From Phyto melanocephala (taxonomy: Eukaryota; Arthropoda; Insecta; Diptera; Rhinophoridae), in assembly GCA_941918925.1 (NCBI GenBank), contig OW799233.1, positions 73,341,578 to 73,405,577 of the forward strand: a stretch of 64,000 nucleotides of DNA, written 5' to 3'. Of the stretch, positions 43,825 to 55,020 are shown in pieces. The notes under the pieces were generated by a model, which was given only the letters and a program-made list of their open reading frames with translations, had not been told where the DNA came from and made no database searches. The number at the start of each line of letters is the position of its first letter. Position 1 is the first letter of the stretch. Made by a program: the position numbers and the translations under genes.

Positions 43825-44700
43825 CTAGCCAAACCCGGCGCGCGTTGCTACGCCCCTTAATGAATCGAAATGCATTCTGAATTTTAATTGAATATCAAGT
43901 GCAAAAACCTAAAAATTATAATTTTTTTATGGGCGTGGCATTGCCCACTTTTCTAGTCACGAAATTGTAAAGTCATAACAGCTCAATATGTGTGCAAAGT
44001 TTCAGAAGAATCGGACCAGTGCAAGTACCTCAAAATTAAAATTGTTTTTATGGGCGTGGCCCTGCCCACTTTTCTAATCACGAAATTGTAAAGTCATAAC
44101 AGCTCAATATGTGTGCAAAGTTTCAGAATAATCGGTCAAGTGCAAGTATCTCAAAATGATACCTTTTTTTTATAGGCGTGGCACTGCCCACTTTTCTAAT
44201 CACGAAATTATTTAGTCATTACAGCTCAATATGTGTGCAAAGTTTCAGAAAAATCGGTCTGGTGCAAGTACCTCAAAATTGTAGCCTTTTTTTATGGGCG
44301 TGGCCCCGCCCACTTTTTTAATCACAAAATTATAAAGTCACGACAGCTTAATATGTGTGCAAAGTTTCAGAAAAATCGGTCCAGTGCAAGTACCTCAAAA
44401 TTAAAACTTTTTTAGGGGCGTGGCCCCGCCCACTTTTCTTATCACGAAATTATTTAGTCATGACAGCTCGATATGTGTGCAAAAATTCAGAAAAATCGGT
44501 CAAGTGCAAGTAGCTAAAACTGATAACTAATTTTTTATGGGCGTGGCCCCGCCCACTTTTTTTACCCATAAACACTCCCCGGTATGTGTACAACAACTTA
44601 CCAAAGTTTGAGCCCGATCGGTTTTGCAGTTTCGGAGTCTATAGCTAACACACACACACACACACACACACAGAATTTCACTTTTATATATATACTTAGA
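43825..44700 (-). mobile_element. Helitron-like element, copy A
   Basis: In the minus-strand sense it begins TCTAAGTATATATATAAAAG at 44700 and ends with a GC-rich hairpin region and CTAG at 43825. It lies between A and T, as expected of Helitrons. After a (GT)n stretch and a conserved 5' block it carries five full units and one partial unit of a roughly 121-bp minisatellite (GGGCGTGGCCCCGCCCAC...). It is non-coding, so it must depend on an autonomous relative. The inverted partner is copy B. Confidence 0.8.
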
Positions 44701-44837
44701 TGAAATAAGTATATAAAAACATCCCATTGTAAAATTATAAATTGAGTTTACGTATGTATGTTTCAACAAAAATTAAGAAAAAAATTACGAAAAAAAATTA
44801 AAAAAACAATAAAAATATAAATAATATATAAAAATAT
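44701..44837. other. Spacer between inverted Helitron copies
   Basis: A 137-bp AT-rich spacer at the centre of the palindrome. Part of it (aataaaaatataaataatat) also occurs at about 55311 in the dispersed repeat, so it is probably the sequence that copy B inserted into. Confidence 0.55.
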
Positions 44838-44850
44838 ATATAAAAGTGAA

Positions 44851-44885
<35 letters not shown>

Positions 44886-45585
44886 GCTATAGACTCTGAA
44901 ACTGTAAAACCGATCGGGCTCAAACTTTGGTAAGTTGTTGTACACATACCGGGGAGTGTTTATGGATGAAAAAAAGTGGGCGGGGCCACGCCCATAAAAA
45001 ATTAGTTATCAGTTTTAGCTACTTGCACTTGACCGATTTTTCTGAAACTTTGCACACATATCGAGCTGTCATGACTAAATAATTTCGTGATAAGAAAAGT
45101 GGGCGGGGCCACGCCCCTAAAAAAGTTTTAATTTTGAGGTACTTGCACTGGACCGATTTTTCTGAAACTTTGCACACATATTAAGCTGTCGTGACTTTAT
45201 AATTTTGTGTTTAAAAAAGTGGGCGGGGCCACGCCCATAAAAAAAGGGTACAATTTTGAGGTACTTGCACCAGACCGATTTTTCTGAAACTTTGCACACA
45301 TATTGAGCTGTCATGACTAAATAATTTTGTGATTAGAAAAGTGGGCAGTGCCACGCCTATAAAAAAAAGGTGTAATTTTGAGGTACTTGCACTTGACCGA
45401 TTATTCTGAAACTTTGCACACATATTGAACTGTTATGACTTTACAATTTCGTGACTAGAAAAGTGGGCAATGCCACGCCCATAAAAAATTATAATTTTTA
45501 GGTTTTTGCACTTGATATTCAATTAAAATTCAGAATGCATTTCGATTCATTAAGGGGCGTAGCAACGCGCGCCGGGTTTGGCTAG
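44838..45585 (+). mobile_element. Helitron-like element, copy B
   Basis: Plus-strand copy with the (TG)n stretch at 44854-44882, the same minisatellite and the 3' hairpin with CTAG at 45582-45585, followed by T. It lacks the TCTAAG start seen in copy A. One minisatellite monomer is missing: sequence of copy-A unit 2 switches to unit 1, which points to unequal recombination. Together with copy A it forms an inverted repeat of about 750 bp per arm. Confidence 0.8.
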
Positions 45586-45666
45586 TAATATATAAAATAA
45601 AAATTTTTTGGCTCAGCTGGGATTCGATGCCATATTCACTCTAACCGGTATACCATGTAATAGATT
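45586..45666. repeat. Dispersed repeat piece with tRNA-like block
   Basis: ttttttggctcagctggg then attcgatgcca...ctctaaccggtatac (45604-45652) recurs at 55404-55453. In reverse complement it reads GGTTAGAG...GGCATCGAATCCC, resembling parts of a tRNA D-arm and T-arm, but too close together for a tRNA. It is probably a fragment of the same repeat as 55021-55812, cut by the 412-like LTR. Confidence 0.5.
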
Positions 45667-46022
45667 TGTAAACGACTCCCGGTTATTTAGTAAATTCAAA
45701 CAATAGTGTTAGTCTGTTAGATTCTCTTTATTAACTGCTTTTCTTCGTTCTTAAAAACTAAAACTTATACTAGAGTAAACCGTCATGTATGCAGGTGTCA
45801 TCAAATTATTAACCTCATTAAAAGTATGCCGATTGATATTTTATTAATTGCAGCAAAAATAATGTTTAAATATTTATGAAATTTAAGATATCTAGGTCAA
45901 CGTTTATGAATTTATTTATAATAATGAATACTTACAATTACTCATCGTATGAGGCAATGCACTCAATGGAATGTTGGTTATTTAAAGTACAATGCAATGG
46001 AATATGATCGACACATGCATTT
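45667..46022 (-). repeat. 412-like 3' LTR
   Basis: In the minus-strand sense it follows the polypurine tract AAAAGGGAGG and ends ...GGGAGTCGTTTACA at 45667, with AATAAAG near 45730. The start is placed within a few bases, because no second LTR is present for comparison. Confidence 0.55.
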
Positions 46023-46689
46023 ATAAAACCTCCCTTTTCAATAGAATGATCTTATAATTATTTGGTTGATTTTAAGATCATTCCTAACAATATTTTTATT
46101 ATTATTATTAATGGATTAGAATTACTAATAATTTTATGTGCTACATGTTTTAAATATAAAGTTCTACAGTATTTATCGGTTATATGCATTTCTGAAAATG
46201 CACACTTTTCTGTGCATATAAGCGGAAAATGCAAATAAAAAAATTCGTTTATATGCATATACGGTGCTTATAAAAAAACTCGTTAATATGCATAAGCAGT
46301 GCATTTATAAAAATTCGGATATTTGCATTAAGAGTACATATAAAAAAGTAGACAAAATCTATCCAAATTTGTATACATATACATACATATGTATGTATCA
46401 GCTTTTATTAAAAATTAATTTTTACAAAAAAAAACTAAAAATATTAAATTTAATAAAAAATATTATAGTACATTTAGAAGTTTGTAATAAAAGTATCATT
46501 TCACTGAGATCAGTCAACTAGGTTGAGAACATAAAAAACTAGAAATTCATTGCTTACTAGAATTGCCCCAGCAGTTCCAATACTTGCCACTTCCTTATCA
46601 TTGCTAATAAAATCACAAGCCATGGAAACTTGAATTTGAAATTGCTGAGGTAAATTGAAGTACTTAGTCTTATACATACTAACTTTTGA

Positions 46690-46771
46690 AAAAACCTGTT
46701 ATTTTCTTTTGTACATTTTTGCAGCAGCTCTCAAAAATAAATTGTTAATTTTTTCCAATTCATCAATCAAT
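46690..46771 (-). pseudogene. pogo-like transposase C-terminal end
   Basis: The minus-strand frame reads ARNELIDELEKINNLFLRAA then AKMYKRK and TAA. It continues, with a 1-base shift, the VEYLSSLRCFF sequence found at 50885-50930 on the other side of the Jockey LINE. That places it as the transposase C-terminus. Confidence 0.6.
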
Positions 46772-46784
46772 TCATTTCTTGCTT
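46772..46784 (+). repeat. Jockey LINE target-site duplication, left
   Basis: TCATTTCTTGCTT, repeated exactly at 50872-50884 after the LINE poly(A). Confidence 0.88.
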
Positions 46785-46908
46785 CATCTGGCATCTCTGC
46801 CTCAAACCGTGAACATCGTGTTTATTTTTTACTCTAAATTGTTAAACCAATTTTATATATTAAAAGGTCAATAAAAATAAAATTTTAAGTGATTGTGTAT
46901 TTCTGACA

Positions 46909-47982
46909 ATGTTGTCGCAAAAAAGAAAGAAACTCTGGGGTAATAACCCAAAATTTAAAGTGCCAAAAATATCCGACGTACCTAGCAGCAGTGCAAATAG
47001 ATTTCATCTACTTGCAAATGCAGAAGAAGAAGAAGACAGTACTCACAATGAGAAAATACCACCTATTGTAGTGGACTCAGTTCATAGGTTTTCGTCAGTT
47101 TTTGGGCTAATTGGAGAAAGGTATATGTTTAAACGAATGTCAATTGGAACCAAAATATTATCTAGTTCAAGAACTCTTTATGAAGAGGCCTTAAATCTAC
47201 TAAAAACCAAAAAGTACCAGTTTTACATGCATGAAATAAAAGATGCAAAAACCTTTAAATTAGTGTTGTTTGGTCTTATTCAAATGGACACTAAGATAAT
47301 CAGTGATGAATTTAACAAATCACATAACATAAATCCAGTAAGTGTTAAAGAAATCACTACCAAAAGGTCTACCCAAGATGATACACTATATCTAATTGAG
47401 TTTGACCGCCAGCAAGTGTCGAAGAGGGATATATTAAAAATTAGGTATTTTAGTACTATTGCCGTTTACTGGAGAGGACCACTCAAGGGCAGTAAAGGTC
47501 CTACACAATGCACCAAATGCTCTATGTATGGTCATGGCGCTAGAAACTGTAACAGAGTAGTAGTGTGTGCAGCCTGTGCTGGTAATCGTGAATTTGCAGA
47601 TTGCCCATTGAACAAAGCTGCAAATAGTGATAACATCGTTTATAAATGTCACAACTGCACAAAAAAGAATTTGAGAAATGTGAAGCACAGAGCCGACGAC
47701 GCTAAGTGCCCATGTCGTCAGGAATATCTTGAGATTCGACAACGTACCACAGCCAGAATAAAGATGCCACAAAGGAATAATATGATGAACTTCAACGTCA
47801 ATGAAGTTAATTTTCCACAACTGCCCGGTAAGGAGCATCGAAATTATCCACTTGACTCTGGTGCTAAAAATAATATACTGTACTCTGATGTAACAAGAAG
47901 TAAAAATCCTGTGAACAGAAATGAAGATGATATTTCCAATGAGAAATTAATGCTGGGAATGATGCTTCAACATGCCATATAA
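46909..47982 (+). CDS. Jockey-type ORF1 (gag-like nucleic-acid-binding protein)
   Basis: An uninterrupted 357-codon ORF. The N-terminal third is charged (MLSQKRKKLWGNNPKFKVPK). The middle resembles the PRE/C2HC-type domain of Jockey ORF1 (HEIKDAKTFKLVLFGLIQMD, then RYFSTIAVYWRGPLKGSKGP). Three zinc knuckles follow: CTKCSMYGHGARNC, CAACAGNREFADC and a diverged CHNC...H...C. The protein packages LINE RNA. It overlaps the ORF2 start by 11 bp. This is the only long undamaged single-exon coding frame in the window. Confidence 0.88.
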   Translation: MLSQKRKKLWGNNPKFKVPKISDVPSSSANRFHLLANAEEEEDSTHNEKIPPIVVDSVHRFSSVFGLIGERYMFKRMSIGTKILSSSRTLYEEALNLLKTKKYQFYMHEIKDAKTFKLVLFGLIQMDTKIISDEFNKSHNINPVSVKEITTKRSTQDDTLYLIEFDRQQVSKRDILKIRYFSTIAVYWRGPLKGSKGPTQCTKCSMYGHGARNCNRVVVCAACAGNREFADCPLNKAANSDNIVYKCHNCTKKNLRNVKHRADDAKCPCRQEYLEIRQRTTARIKMPQRNNMMNFNVNEVNFPQLPGKEHRNYPLDSGAKNNILYSDVTRSKNPVNRNEDDISNEKLMLGMMLQHAI

Positions 47983-50641
47983 ATCAACAGTAAGTCACAA
48001 TGTTCATGTTATGCACTGGAATGCTCAAGGCATAACGACTGAGTCAGCAGCTTCACAGCTGGAAAAATTTTTATACGACCAGGAAGTTGATATTCTCCTT
48101 GTCAATGAGACTTTTTTGAAACCCCACCATAAATTAAAACTTGGGGGCTACAAATTTATAGAGAGGATAGACCAACACATGGCGGAGATATACTCATTGC
48201 GATAAAATATAATGTTGAACACGAAATATTACCAACTATAAATACGCGTGTGGCGGAAAATATTTTGGTGCGAGTAATAATAAATAGGCGCCCTGTGATA
48301 TTTACATCTGCGTACAATCCGGCTCACACTATACATTTTAAAACTGATATGGATGCCTTAACTAATCGTTCAAATGACTTCTTTTTATTCGGTGATTTAA
48401 ACGCTCAACATTCTCACTGGAATTGCTTTTCAAACAATATTGCTGGTAATGAGCTTTATAGCCATTGCCTTCAATCAAACTACTATATTTATTGCCCAAA
48501 TGCATTTACTCGTTTTGGACAAAATATTAATCCAGTACAGCCGTCTACAGTAGACATCCTTTTAACTAACTCTTGTCTTCCTTTTTCAACCTTGGAAACA
48601 CATCCAAATATTCTGCAGTCGGACCATGTACCAATATCTTGCGTCATTTATGGAGAGGTACATAATAGAATTTTGTTGGTACCCCTATATAATCGAGCCG
48701 ATTGGTTATCAATAAAAAACTGGGTGGAGAATGAAATACTATTACAATATATAAATCAAAATATTACAAACACAGGTAATCTAGATGTATCATTAAGCAA
48801 ACTAATATATATTGTAAAAGAAGCTACTAATAGAATACCAGTTGGTCATAGAAACCCCTGGCAACGGCAAATTTCAGAAATTAGCAAAATACTAATTGCT
48901 CAGAGAAACAAATATAGACGTAAATTCCAAAGATGTAGGGATTTAAATTATAAAATGCATTTATATTGTGTCTTGAAACAGCTAAATAGGCTTTCACCTG
49001 AATAAAGACAGGAATGAGTCTTGGTCGAAATTTATTTCAAATCTGCCTACCGGTTCCAAAAAGTTTTGGAAATTAACTAAAACTTTAAAAGGCAAGAATC
49101 CTACATATTCTAAACTTCATGTAGATGGATCAATTCTGAATTCTGACGTCGAAAAGTCAAATGTAATAGCTGACGTATTTGCTAATTCACATACCATTAC
49201 TATTAACAATCCATCACCCATGGACTCGGTTGTATCAAGATACATTAATGACCTTAATCAAACTCTTACCGACAATACAAGTATTAAACTTACAAATTTG
49301 GCTGAAGTCAAATCATTTGTCCATTTGCTGAAAAATAATAAAGCTCCTGGCTTAGATGGGATTAACAGTATAATACTTAAAAATATGCCCGACTCCTTTT
49401 TTGAAACCTTAAGAAAATTATTTAACTTCTGCCTGAGCAATGGGCACTTCCCACAAGTTTTTAAAATGGCTAAGGTAATTCTAACCCACAAACCTGGAAA
49501 GGATCCTAAATTGCCCTCCAGCTATAAGCCAATAAGTATTCTAAGCCTATTGGATAAGGTGTTCGAGAAAATTATTTACTCCAGAATTTTAGATTTTTCA
49601 AATTACAATAATATCATGAATAAAGAACAATTTGGTTTTCGAAAAGAGCACTCCACTGTACATCAACTTAAGAGAGTTGTTAACGTTCTTTAATGTAATA
49701 AAAGTGATCGAAAAAGTACTGGAGTCGTTTTTCTTGATATCGAAAAAGCTTTTGACTTAATCTGGCATGATGGACTAGTGTATAAATTAAATACGTTAAA
49801 TTTTCCAATTTACCTTCAAAAACTTATCAAAAGCTTTTTAGATAAACGTACGTTTGTTTATCTGTCAATAACAAATTTTCTAGTGAAAGGCAAATACCTG
49901 CGGGCTTGCCGCAAGGATCAGTATTATCCCCTACACTATACTCGATATATACATCTGATGTTACTCTAAGAAGAGACCATGATGCAGCTTTTTACGCGGA
50001 CGACAGCTCCTTTATTTTTTGCGGTAAAGTCTCGAATGCGATAATTAGAAGAATGGAAAATAATCTTAAATTAATTCGTAAATACTATGACAAATGGAAA
50101 ATAAAAGTCAATGACGATAAAACTCAAGCAATTATATTTCCATTCAACAAATCGCGAAAACGCTTTCCTACTAGATATTTATCGTCCAGGGGAACAATTA
50201 TCCCACTGAAGGACGAAATTAAATATCTAGGAGTAATCCTTGACAGAAAACTTTTATTCAGACAGCATGTTAATTACATTTGCGAGAAGGCAATTAAGTG
50301 TAGTCGTGCCTTATACCCCTTGATTGGCCGAAGATCTAATCTTAATATAAAGAACAAAGTTCTTATTTACAAAATGTGTATTCGACCGATAATGACCTAT
50401 GGTTGTCAAATCTGGTCCCAAAAGGCTGCTAAAACGCATACAAAAAAAATTGCAAATCATTCAAAATAAAAACTTGAAAATAATACACAATCTACCTTTT
50501 AGATATCCAACTTATCTTCTACATAGAAACTTTGACTTCAAAATGTTCAATTCATTGACAAGGGAACTGACGCTGTCATTTAATGAAAAATGCAGAAGGT
50601 CAAATTTTGAAATAATAAGAAATTTGCTGAACAACCATTGA
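47972..50641 (+). pseudogene. Jockey-type ORF2 (endonuclease + reverse transcriptase)
   Basis: It starts in the ORF1 overlap: MPYKSTVSHNVHVMHWNAQG (endonuclease start), DILLVNETFLKP (catalytic Glu). A shift near 48175 leads to LFGDLNAQHSHWN, TVDILLTN and SDHVPISC. RT follows: NNKAPGLDGINSIILKN, KPGKDPKLPSSYKPIS, FGFRKEHSTVHQL, a TAA at 49691, then FLDIEKAFDLIWHDGL. After a shift near 49900 comes LPQGSVLSPTLYSIYTSD, then AAFYADDSSFIF (catalytic YADD). A final shift near 50400 leads to the end at 50641. Inactive but easily recognised. Confidence 0.87.
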
Positions 50642-50871
50642 GGGTCTTTTGTTTAAAAGACACATTTCAGTGATTGTTTTAAAATCTCTTATAACTTCTA
50701 AGTTGATGCGAGGTTTTTTATGAACAACTTTTCCTTAAATCTGTGATATTAGTAGTTTCTTTATTTAATTAATCAGATGTTAATTGTTGTAATACTATAT
50801 GTAAATTCCATAACTCTGTTAATGATATTGATAAAATGAATAAGTTTTTAATAAAGGATAATAAAAAAAAA

Positions 50872-50884
50872 TCATTTCTTGCTT
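50872..50884 (+). repeat. Jockey LINE target-site duplication, right
   Basis: TCATTTCTTGCTT after the A-tail; matches 46772-46784. Confidence 0.88.
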
Positions 50885-52135
50885 TGAAAAAAACACCGTA
50901 AACTACTTAAATATTCCACTACATTACTTACAGATGGAATTGGTATATACTCATTGTCATCATTCTCGTTAGCTTGATTGAAGCTCAGAAACGATTTCCT
51001 CATCGTTAGGTGGTGCATGACAAGGTAAATTTTCGTCCTGAGTTACAAAATTTTCAAATTAAGCTCCAAATTCTAAACCAGAGTCAGCAGTTATAATTAT
51101 TTCATCTTCGCGATCTACCATCGCTGGCAGCCCGTGAGATTCCAAAACAATCTTACACCGATATATAAAAAGTCATATAAATTGGAAAAATATAAGCCTG
51201 TATCTTTTAAAATCAAAAACTTGATTTAAGTTAAAAATGGTACTAGGAGCTACCATCCAATATGCTTGCTTGGCTATATATAATGCTGCTAACATATCAA
51301 GGCTTTTCTTGAAATCGCTAAAAAGCATATTTTCTTACGTATTATATTTCGTCGATGGTATGCCTTGAAAGCGTGAATGATCACCTGATCTAAAGGCTGT
51401 AAAATTGAGGTGCTATATGCTGGTAAATATCGAACGTCAACGTTCTTTAAACTTATCTGCTTATGGGCTGTAGCATTGTCTACTAATAAGATTACTTTTC
51501 TATTTTGTTGAATCATTTCTTCATCAAAAGCTAGAATTATTTCAGTCCAAATGTCCTGTGTCATCCATGCCTTGTTTTGCGAAAAATACTTAATTTTTTA
51601 TTTTTAAAACATCGAGGTTATTTTGGTTTACCTATGTCAAACATAGTCACCAGTTGCATTGCACAAAAGGAGTAAAGTTTTACGTTCTTTTGATGACGTC
51701 ATTCCAGAAATTTTAAAACCACTCCTATTGAGTGTTGATGAGGGCAATACTTTGAAAAGTAGTTCCATTTCATCGGCATTAAATATGTAACTTGCTTTGT
51801 ATCCAGTGGTCAAATTTGGGAGAATTTCTTGAATATTGTCAACTGCTTGCTTATCAGTAGATCTTGCCGCACCATGAATCTTTTTTAAAGTAATTTCCTC
51901 TCTCCGTTGCCATCTGTATAGCCAGCCAGGTGTAGGATATAAATTTTAGTTCAGGGCAATATCAAATTGTTTGGCCTTTTCCATTAGCATATTGTTTGAC
52001 ACTACAGCACCAGACAGCCTTACTTGATCAAACCATTTCGATAATGCCTTATACTTTTTTTTTTATTTTCGACTCGATTTTTTTCTTTGCGACATACATA
52101 CATATATTGCATGTTTTGCTTTGAACTTTTGTCTC
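50885..52135 (-). pseudogene. pogo-like transposase, DDE region
   Basis: Minus-strand frames from the Harbinger junction read LRDKSSKQN, SKWFDQVRLSGAVVSNNMLM, PTPGWLYRWQRREEITLKKI, SYIFNADEMELLFKVLPSST (first Asp, about 51790), KVILLVDNATAHK (second Asp) and YSTSILQPLDQVIIHAFKAY (third Asp). This is the DDE_1/CENP-B-type domain of pogo/Tigger elements. All three catalytic Asp are present. A stop follows FDIALN (about 51940), there are several frame changes, and the 51250-50940 segment is decayed. Confidence 0.8.
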
Positions 52136-52700
52136 TTAAGGACGGTACTCTGTTCCAACGTGCGAAAAATTTTGAGCAACTTATATTATTTCGCACGAAC
52201 AATTTGACATGTTGCAAATGTTATCCACCTCGCGGTTTTGCTACATTTGTCGATTTTATTCGTTATGAGTATGAGACATTGTTTTGCATAGATAAACAAA
52301 AACCATATGGTTTTTAAAATTGTCGTTGAAAAATAGTGCGGCATAAGTTTTATTTTAGAAGTTTCTAAAAAATAACTATATAAAACTATATACTTACATA
52401 TGTATATAAAAAAATGGATGAAGCAATATTACTTGCCAGTTGTGTGGCAGCACAACAATTAATTAACATTGTAAATGCGACAGAGAAACTAATGGACGAC
52501 ACTCGGCGTCCAAAAAGCCTCTATCTAATGCAAAGGAATGATAAAGGAAGGCTTGTTACAGACGTAAGTACATATGCACATCTATTTTGCAATATATGTA
52601 CATATGTATATGCTTTTTAAATTTAAAATCATAATATATGTATGTATTTTAGTTTGAGGATATGCTAAATAACCAAAAAACTTTTAAAGAGAACTTTCAC

Positions 52701-54190
52701 AGTATCTTGAAACTAACAATATGCTCACTGATCGTCAATCTGGTTTTCGTATAAATCACAGCTGTATAACTGCCCTCGTAGATGTTGCTGAGGATATAAG
52801 ACAACAGATAGACAACGGTAATGTTACCTTTTTAGTTCTCTTGGATCATTCTAGAGCGTTTGATACGGTTGACTACAATATTTTTGTGTCTTAAACTTAA
52901 ACATATGTTTAGATTTGCATCAAGTGCCACAGATCTCATACATTCATATCTAATTGATAGATATCAATACGTAGAAACTTCTACTTCAGTTTCAGGATCA
53001 TTGCCATTAAGTCGAGGTGTTCCACAAGGTTCGATCTTAGGCCCTCTACTGTTTTCGTTATACGTGAATGATCTGCAGGGCAAACTCGAACACTGCAGGG
53101 TAAGGCTGTATGCAGATGATGTACAGCTTTATATCAGTTGCAGCAACACCGCGGTTGATGAATGTGTGAGGACTTTAAATCAGGAGTTAGGTCTTGTTAA
53201 CGAGTGGGCCACCGCTAATGGGCTGGCAATTAATCCTTCTAAATCGAAGTGTTTGATTATTAAAAAGAGGCTTTTTAAACTTGACTGCAACCCTATTTTA
53301 ACTTTAAATAACCAGTCCATAGATATTGTAAGCTCTGCCAAAAATCTTGGTATATATTTTAATAACAACCTTACTTGGTCTAATCACGTTAACGTTGCAT
53401 GTGGTAGAATGTTCTCAATGCTAAGAAATCTATGGCAAACTCAATATTGTACTCCAACTAAAATTAGAATACTTCTTGCAAAAACTTATTTAATACCTAT
53501 CTTATTGTATGGTTGTGAACTATTTGCCAGTTGCGATAGTGAAAGTAAAAGAAAACTTAATGTGGCATTTAATAACATAATTCGGTACGTATATGGTCTA
53601 AAAAGATATGACCATATCTCCCCCTACGTAACCTTGCTTTACGGTATTAGTTTTGATGATTATTTAAGAGTGCGTTGTTTACTGTTTATGCATAAAATTA
53701 TATATACACATCAGCCTGAACATCTCCATGAACGTTTAAATTTTTCAACACTTGATAGAGGCAAAAGAATTCTAGCATTTAGTCATCGAACGCTGATTTC
53801 TAAATACCATTTCTTTATTAATGCTATCAGTCTCTGGAACGGAATCCCCTATAGATCACAAACCATTAGTAACGCACGACAATTCAGAAAATTTATTTTT
53901 GGTCATTTCTCACGTTAAAATACATACATATATAAATTTTGCTTGTATATTGTTTTAACTTATTTTATTATTGTTTTGTCTTATTTTATTTTATCTTATT
54001 TTATTGAATTTTATTAACACTTTGTTATTAAATTTGGTTAATTTCTATATTTTGCTTTTCTTAATTTTTTATTTAATATTACTTAAAATTTATGTTAAAA
54101 ATTACACCTATTTTGTCATTATTTGCATATGCTCAGTTCCATACTGCAATATAAGACTTAAAGTCTTGTGTATGGGACATCGAAAAGAAA

Positions 54191-54221
<31 letters not shown>

Positions 54222-54225
54222 AAAT
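52701..54225 (+). mobile_element. LINE 3' fragment (Jockey-like, 5'-truncated)
   Basis: The 5' end lies within RT. QYLETNNMLTDRQSGFRINH, LLDHSRAFDTVDY, then an ORF (52860-53918) with VPQGSILGPLLFSLYVNDLQ and RLYADDVQLYI (catalytic YADD, about 53115), the thumb, and a tail ending FIFGHFSR. A 3' UTR of about 300 bp is followed by (TAAA)n. It sits inside exon 2 of the Harbinger transposase. No target duplication is visible. Confidence 0.85.
52715..53918 (+). pseudogene. LINE reverse transcriptase, C-terminal part
   Basis: The RT palm, thumb and C-terminal region of a Jockey-superfamily LINE. It has a frame break near 52885 just after FDTVDY, then 352 open codons that include YADD. It differs clearly from the Jockey LINE at 46785 and the CR1-like copies, so it is a separate family. 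It would be inactive without endonuclease and RT N-terminus. Confidence 0.82.
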
Positions 54226-54602
54226 AGCTGTGCCTTTTTTTATTTGTTGGGTAAAGTAGAGGAGTTACTTAAACCTAAAAGAAACACACATCCTACTGAT
54301 GGTATATCTGCAAAGCAGAAATTGGCAGTAGTACTAGAGTAAGTGAATGTCAGTAATATGTTTGTATGCACATCTATTATTTATTAACCATTTACATATA
54401 TGGACAGATATTTAGCATGTGGAACGTTGCAGCGACACATCGCAAGTTGTTACAGAATTAGCAAGCAGAAATTTGGTGTAATTCTTGATGAAGTGTGCAA
54501 TGCTTTGTGTTATGTATTGCAGGATGAAATTCCACAGATGACCGAGGAAGAATTAATGCGTATTTCTAATACGTATAAAAAGTGGAATTTTTACAATAAA
54601 TA

Positions 54603-55020
54603 AATAAAACAAATCAAATTGAATTGGATTTAAAAAACGCACTTTTTAAAATATTTTGTATTAGCTTTCCTTTTTGAGTTGGTATAAATATTGGTTTTCT
54701 ATGAAAAGTTGTTACTAATAAATAATAATAGTAAAAATTAAAATAGTAATAAACATCAAATAATGATCTTTTATATTTTATTTTTTTGTATTTACATACA
54801 TATGTATGTATGTATGTTTCACAACTACTATAAGTATAAAAACAAAATATTACATTCATGAGAGTGAGTCTTTTATGCATATTACTAAATAACTATTAAT
54901 TCATCTAAATAAATAAAGAAAAATCCTTTTTTAATTTAAATCAGATCACAAAATTCATCAATATAAAGTCTTTCGGGTTTTTAAACATATATAAGGTACA
55001 AGTGTCATTACGTAACTATA
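54603..55020. other. AT-rich Harbinger interior
   Basis: Non-coding DNA following the truncated transposase; (TATG)n-like words near 54800. No gene seen. Confidence 0.4.

Larger units (their letters stand above)
46785..50871 (+). mobile_element. Jockey-type LINE, full length (4087 bp)
   Basis: Plus-strand LINE with a 5' UTR of about 124 bp, ORF1, an overlapping ORF2, a 3' UTR of 230 bp, a polyadenylation signal (aataaagg) and an A-tail. 13-bp duplications flank it. It lies in the pogo transposase, whose C-terminal codons rejoin when the LINE is removed. ORF1 is intact and ORF2 has about five lesions. Confidence 0.88.
52414..54602 (+). pseudogene. Harbinger transposase, N-terminal exons
   Basis: Exon 1 (52414-52563, MDEAILLASCVAAQQLINIV...) ends at a GTAAGT donor. 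Exon 2 begins after TTTTAG at 52653 (FEDMLNNQKTFKENFH) and is cut at 52700 by a LINE fragment; it resumes at about 54226 (SCAFFYLLGKVEELLKPKRN, SAKQKLAVVL) and ends at a GTAAGT donor at 54339. Exon 3 starts at 54408 (YLACGTLQRHIASCYRISKQ, then VILDEVCNALCYVLQDEIPQ) and ends KKWNFYNK at TAA 54600. Family members continue after W-N-F with P-x-C-x-G-A-x-D-G-K-H and the DDE catalytic domain; all of that is missing. All residual exons are in phase. Confidence 0.75.

Noticed and set aside
43926..44590. Regularly spaced repeats that might suggest a CRISPR-like array
   Set aside because: The units are about 121 bp, contiguous and without unique spacers, and lie in a eukaryotic transposon.
44233..45423. 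Repeated short ORFs on both strands with FYGRGPAHFF-like peptides
   Set aside because: They are frames through the 121-bp Helitron minisatellite and repeat because the DNA repeats.
45604..45655. Possible tRNA gene
   Set aside because: The D-arm-like and T-arm-like words are only a few bases apart, leaving no room for an anticodon arm; no acceptor pairing.
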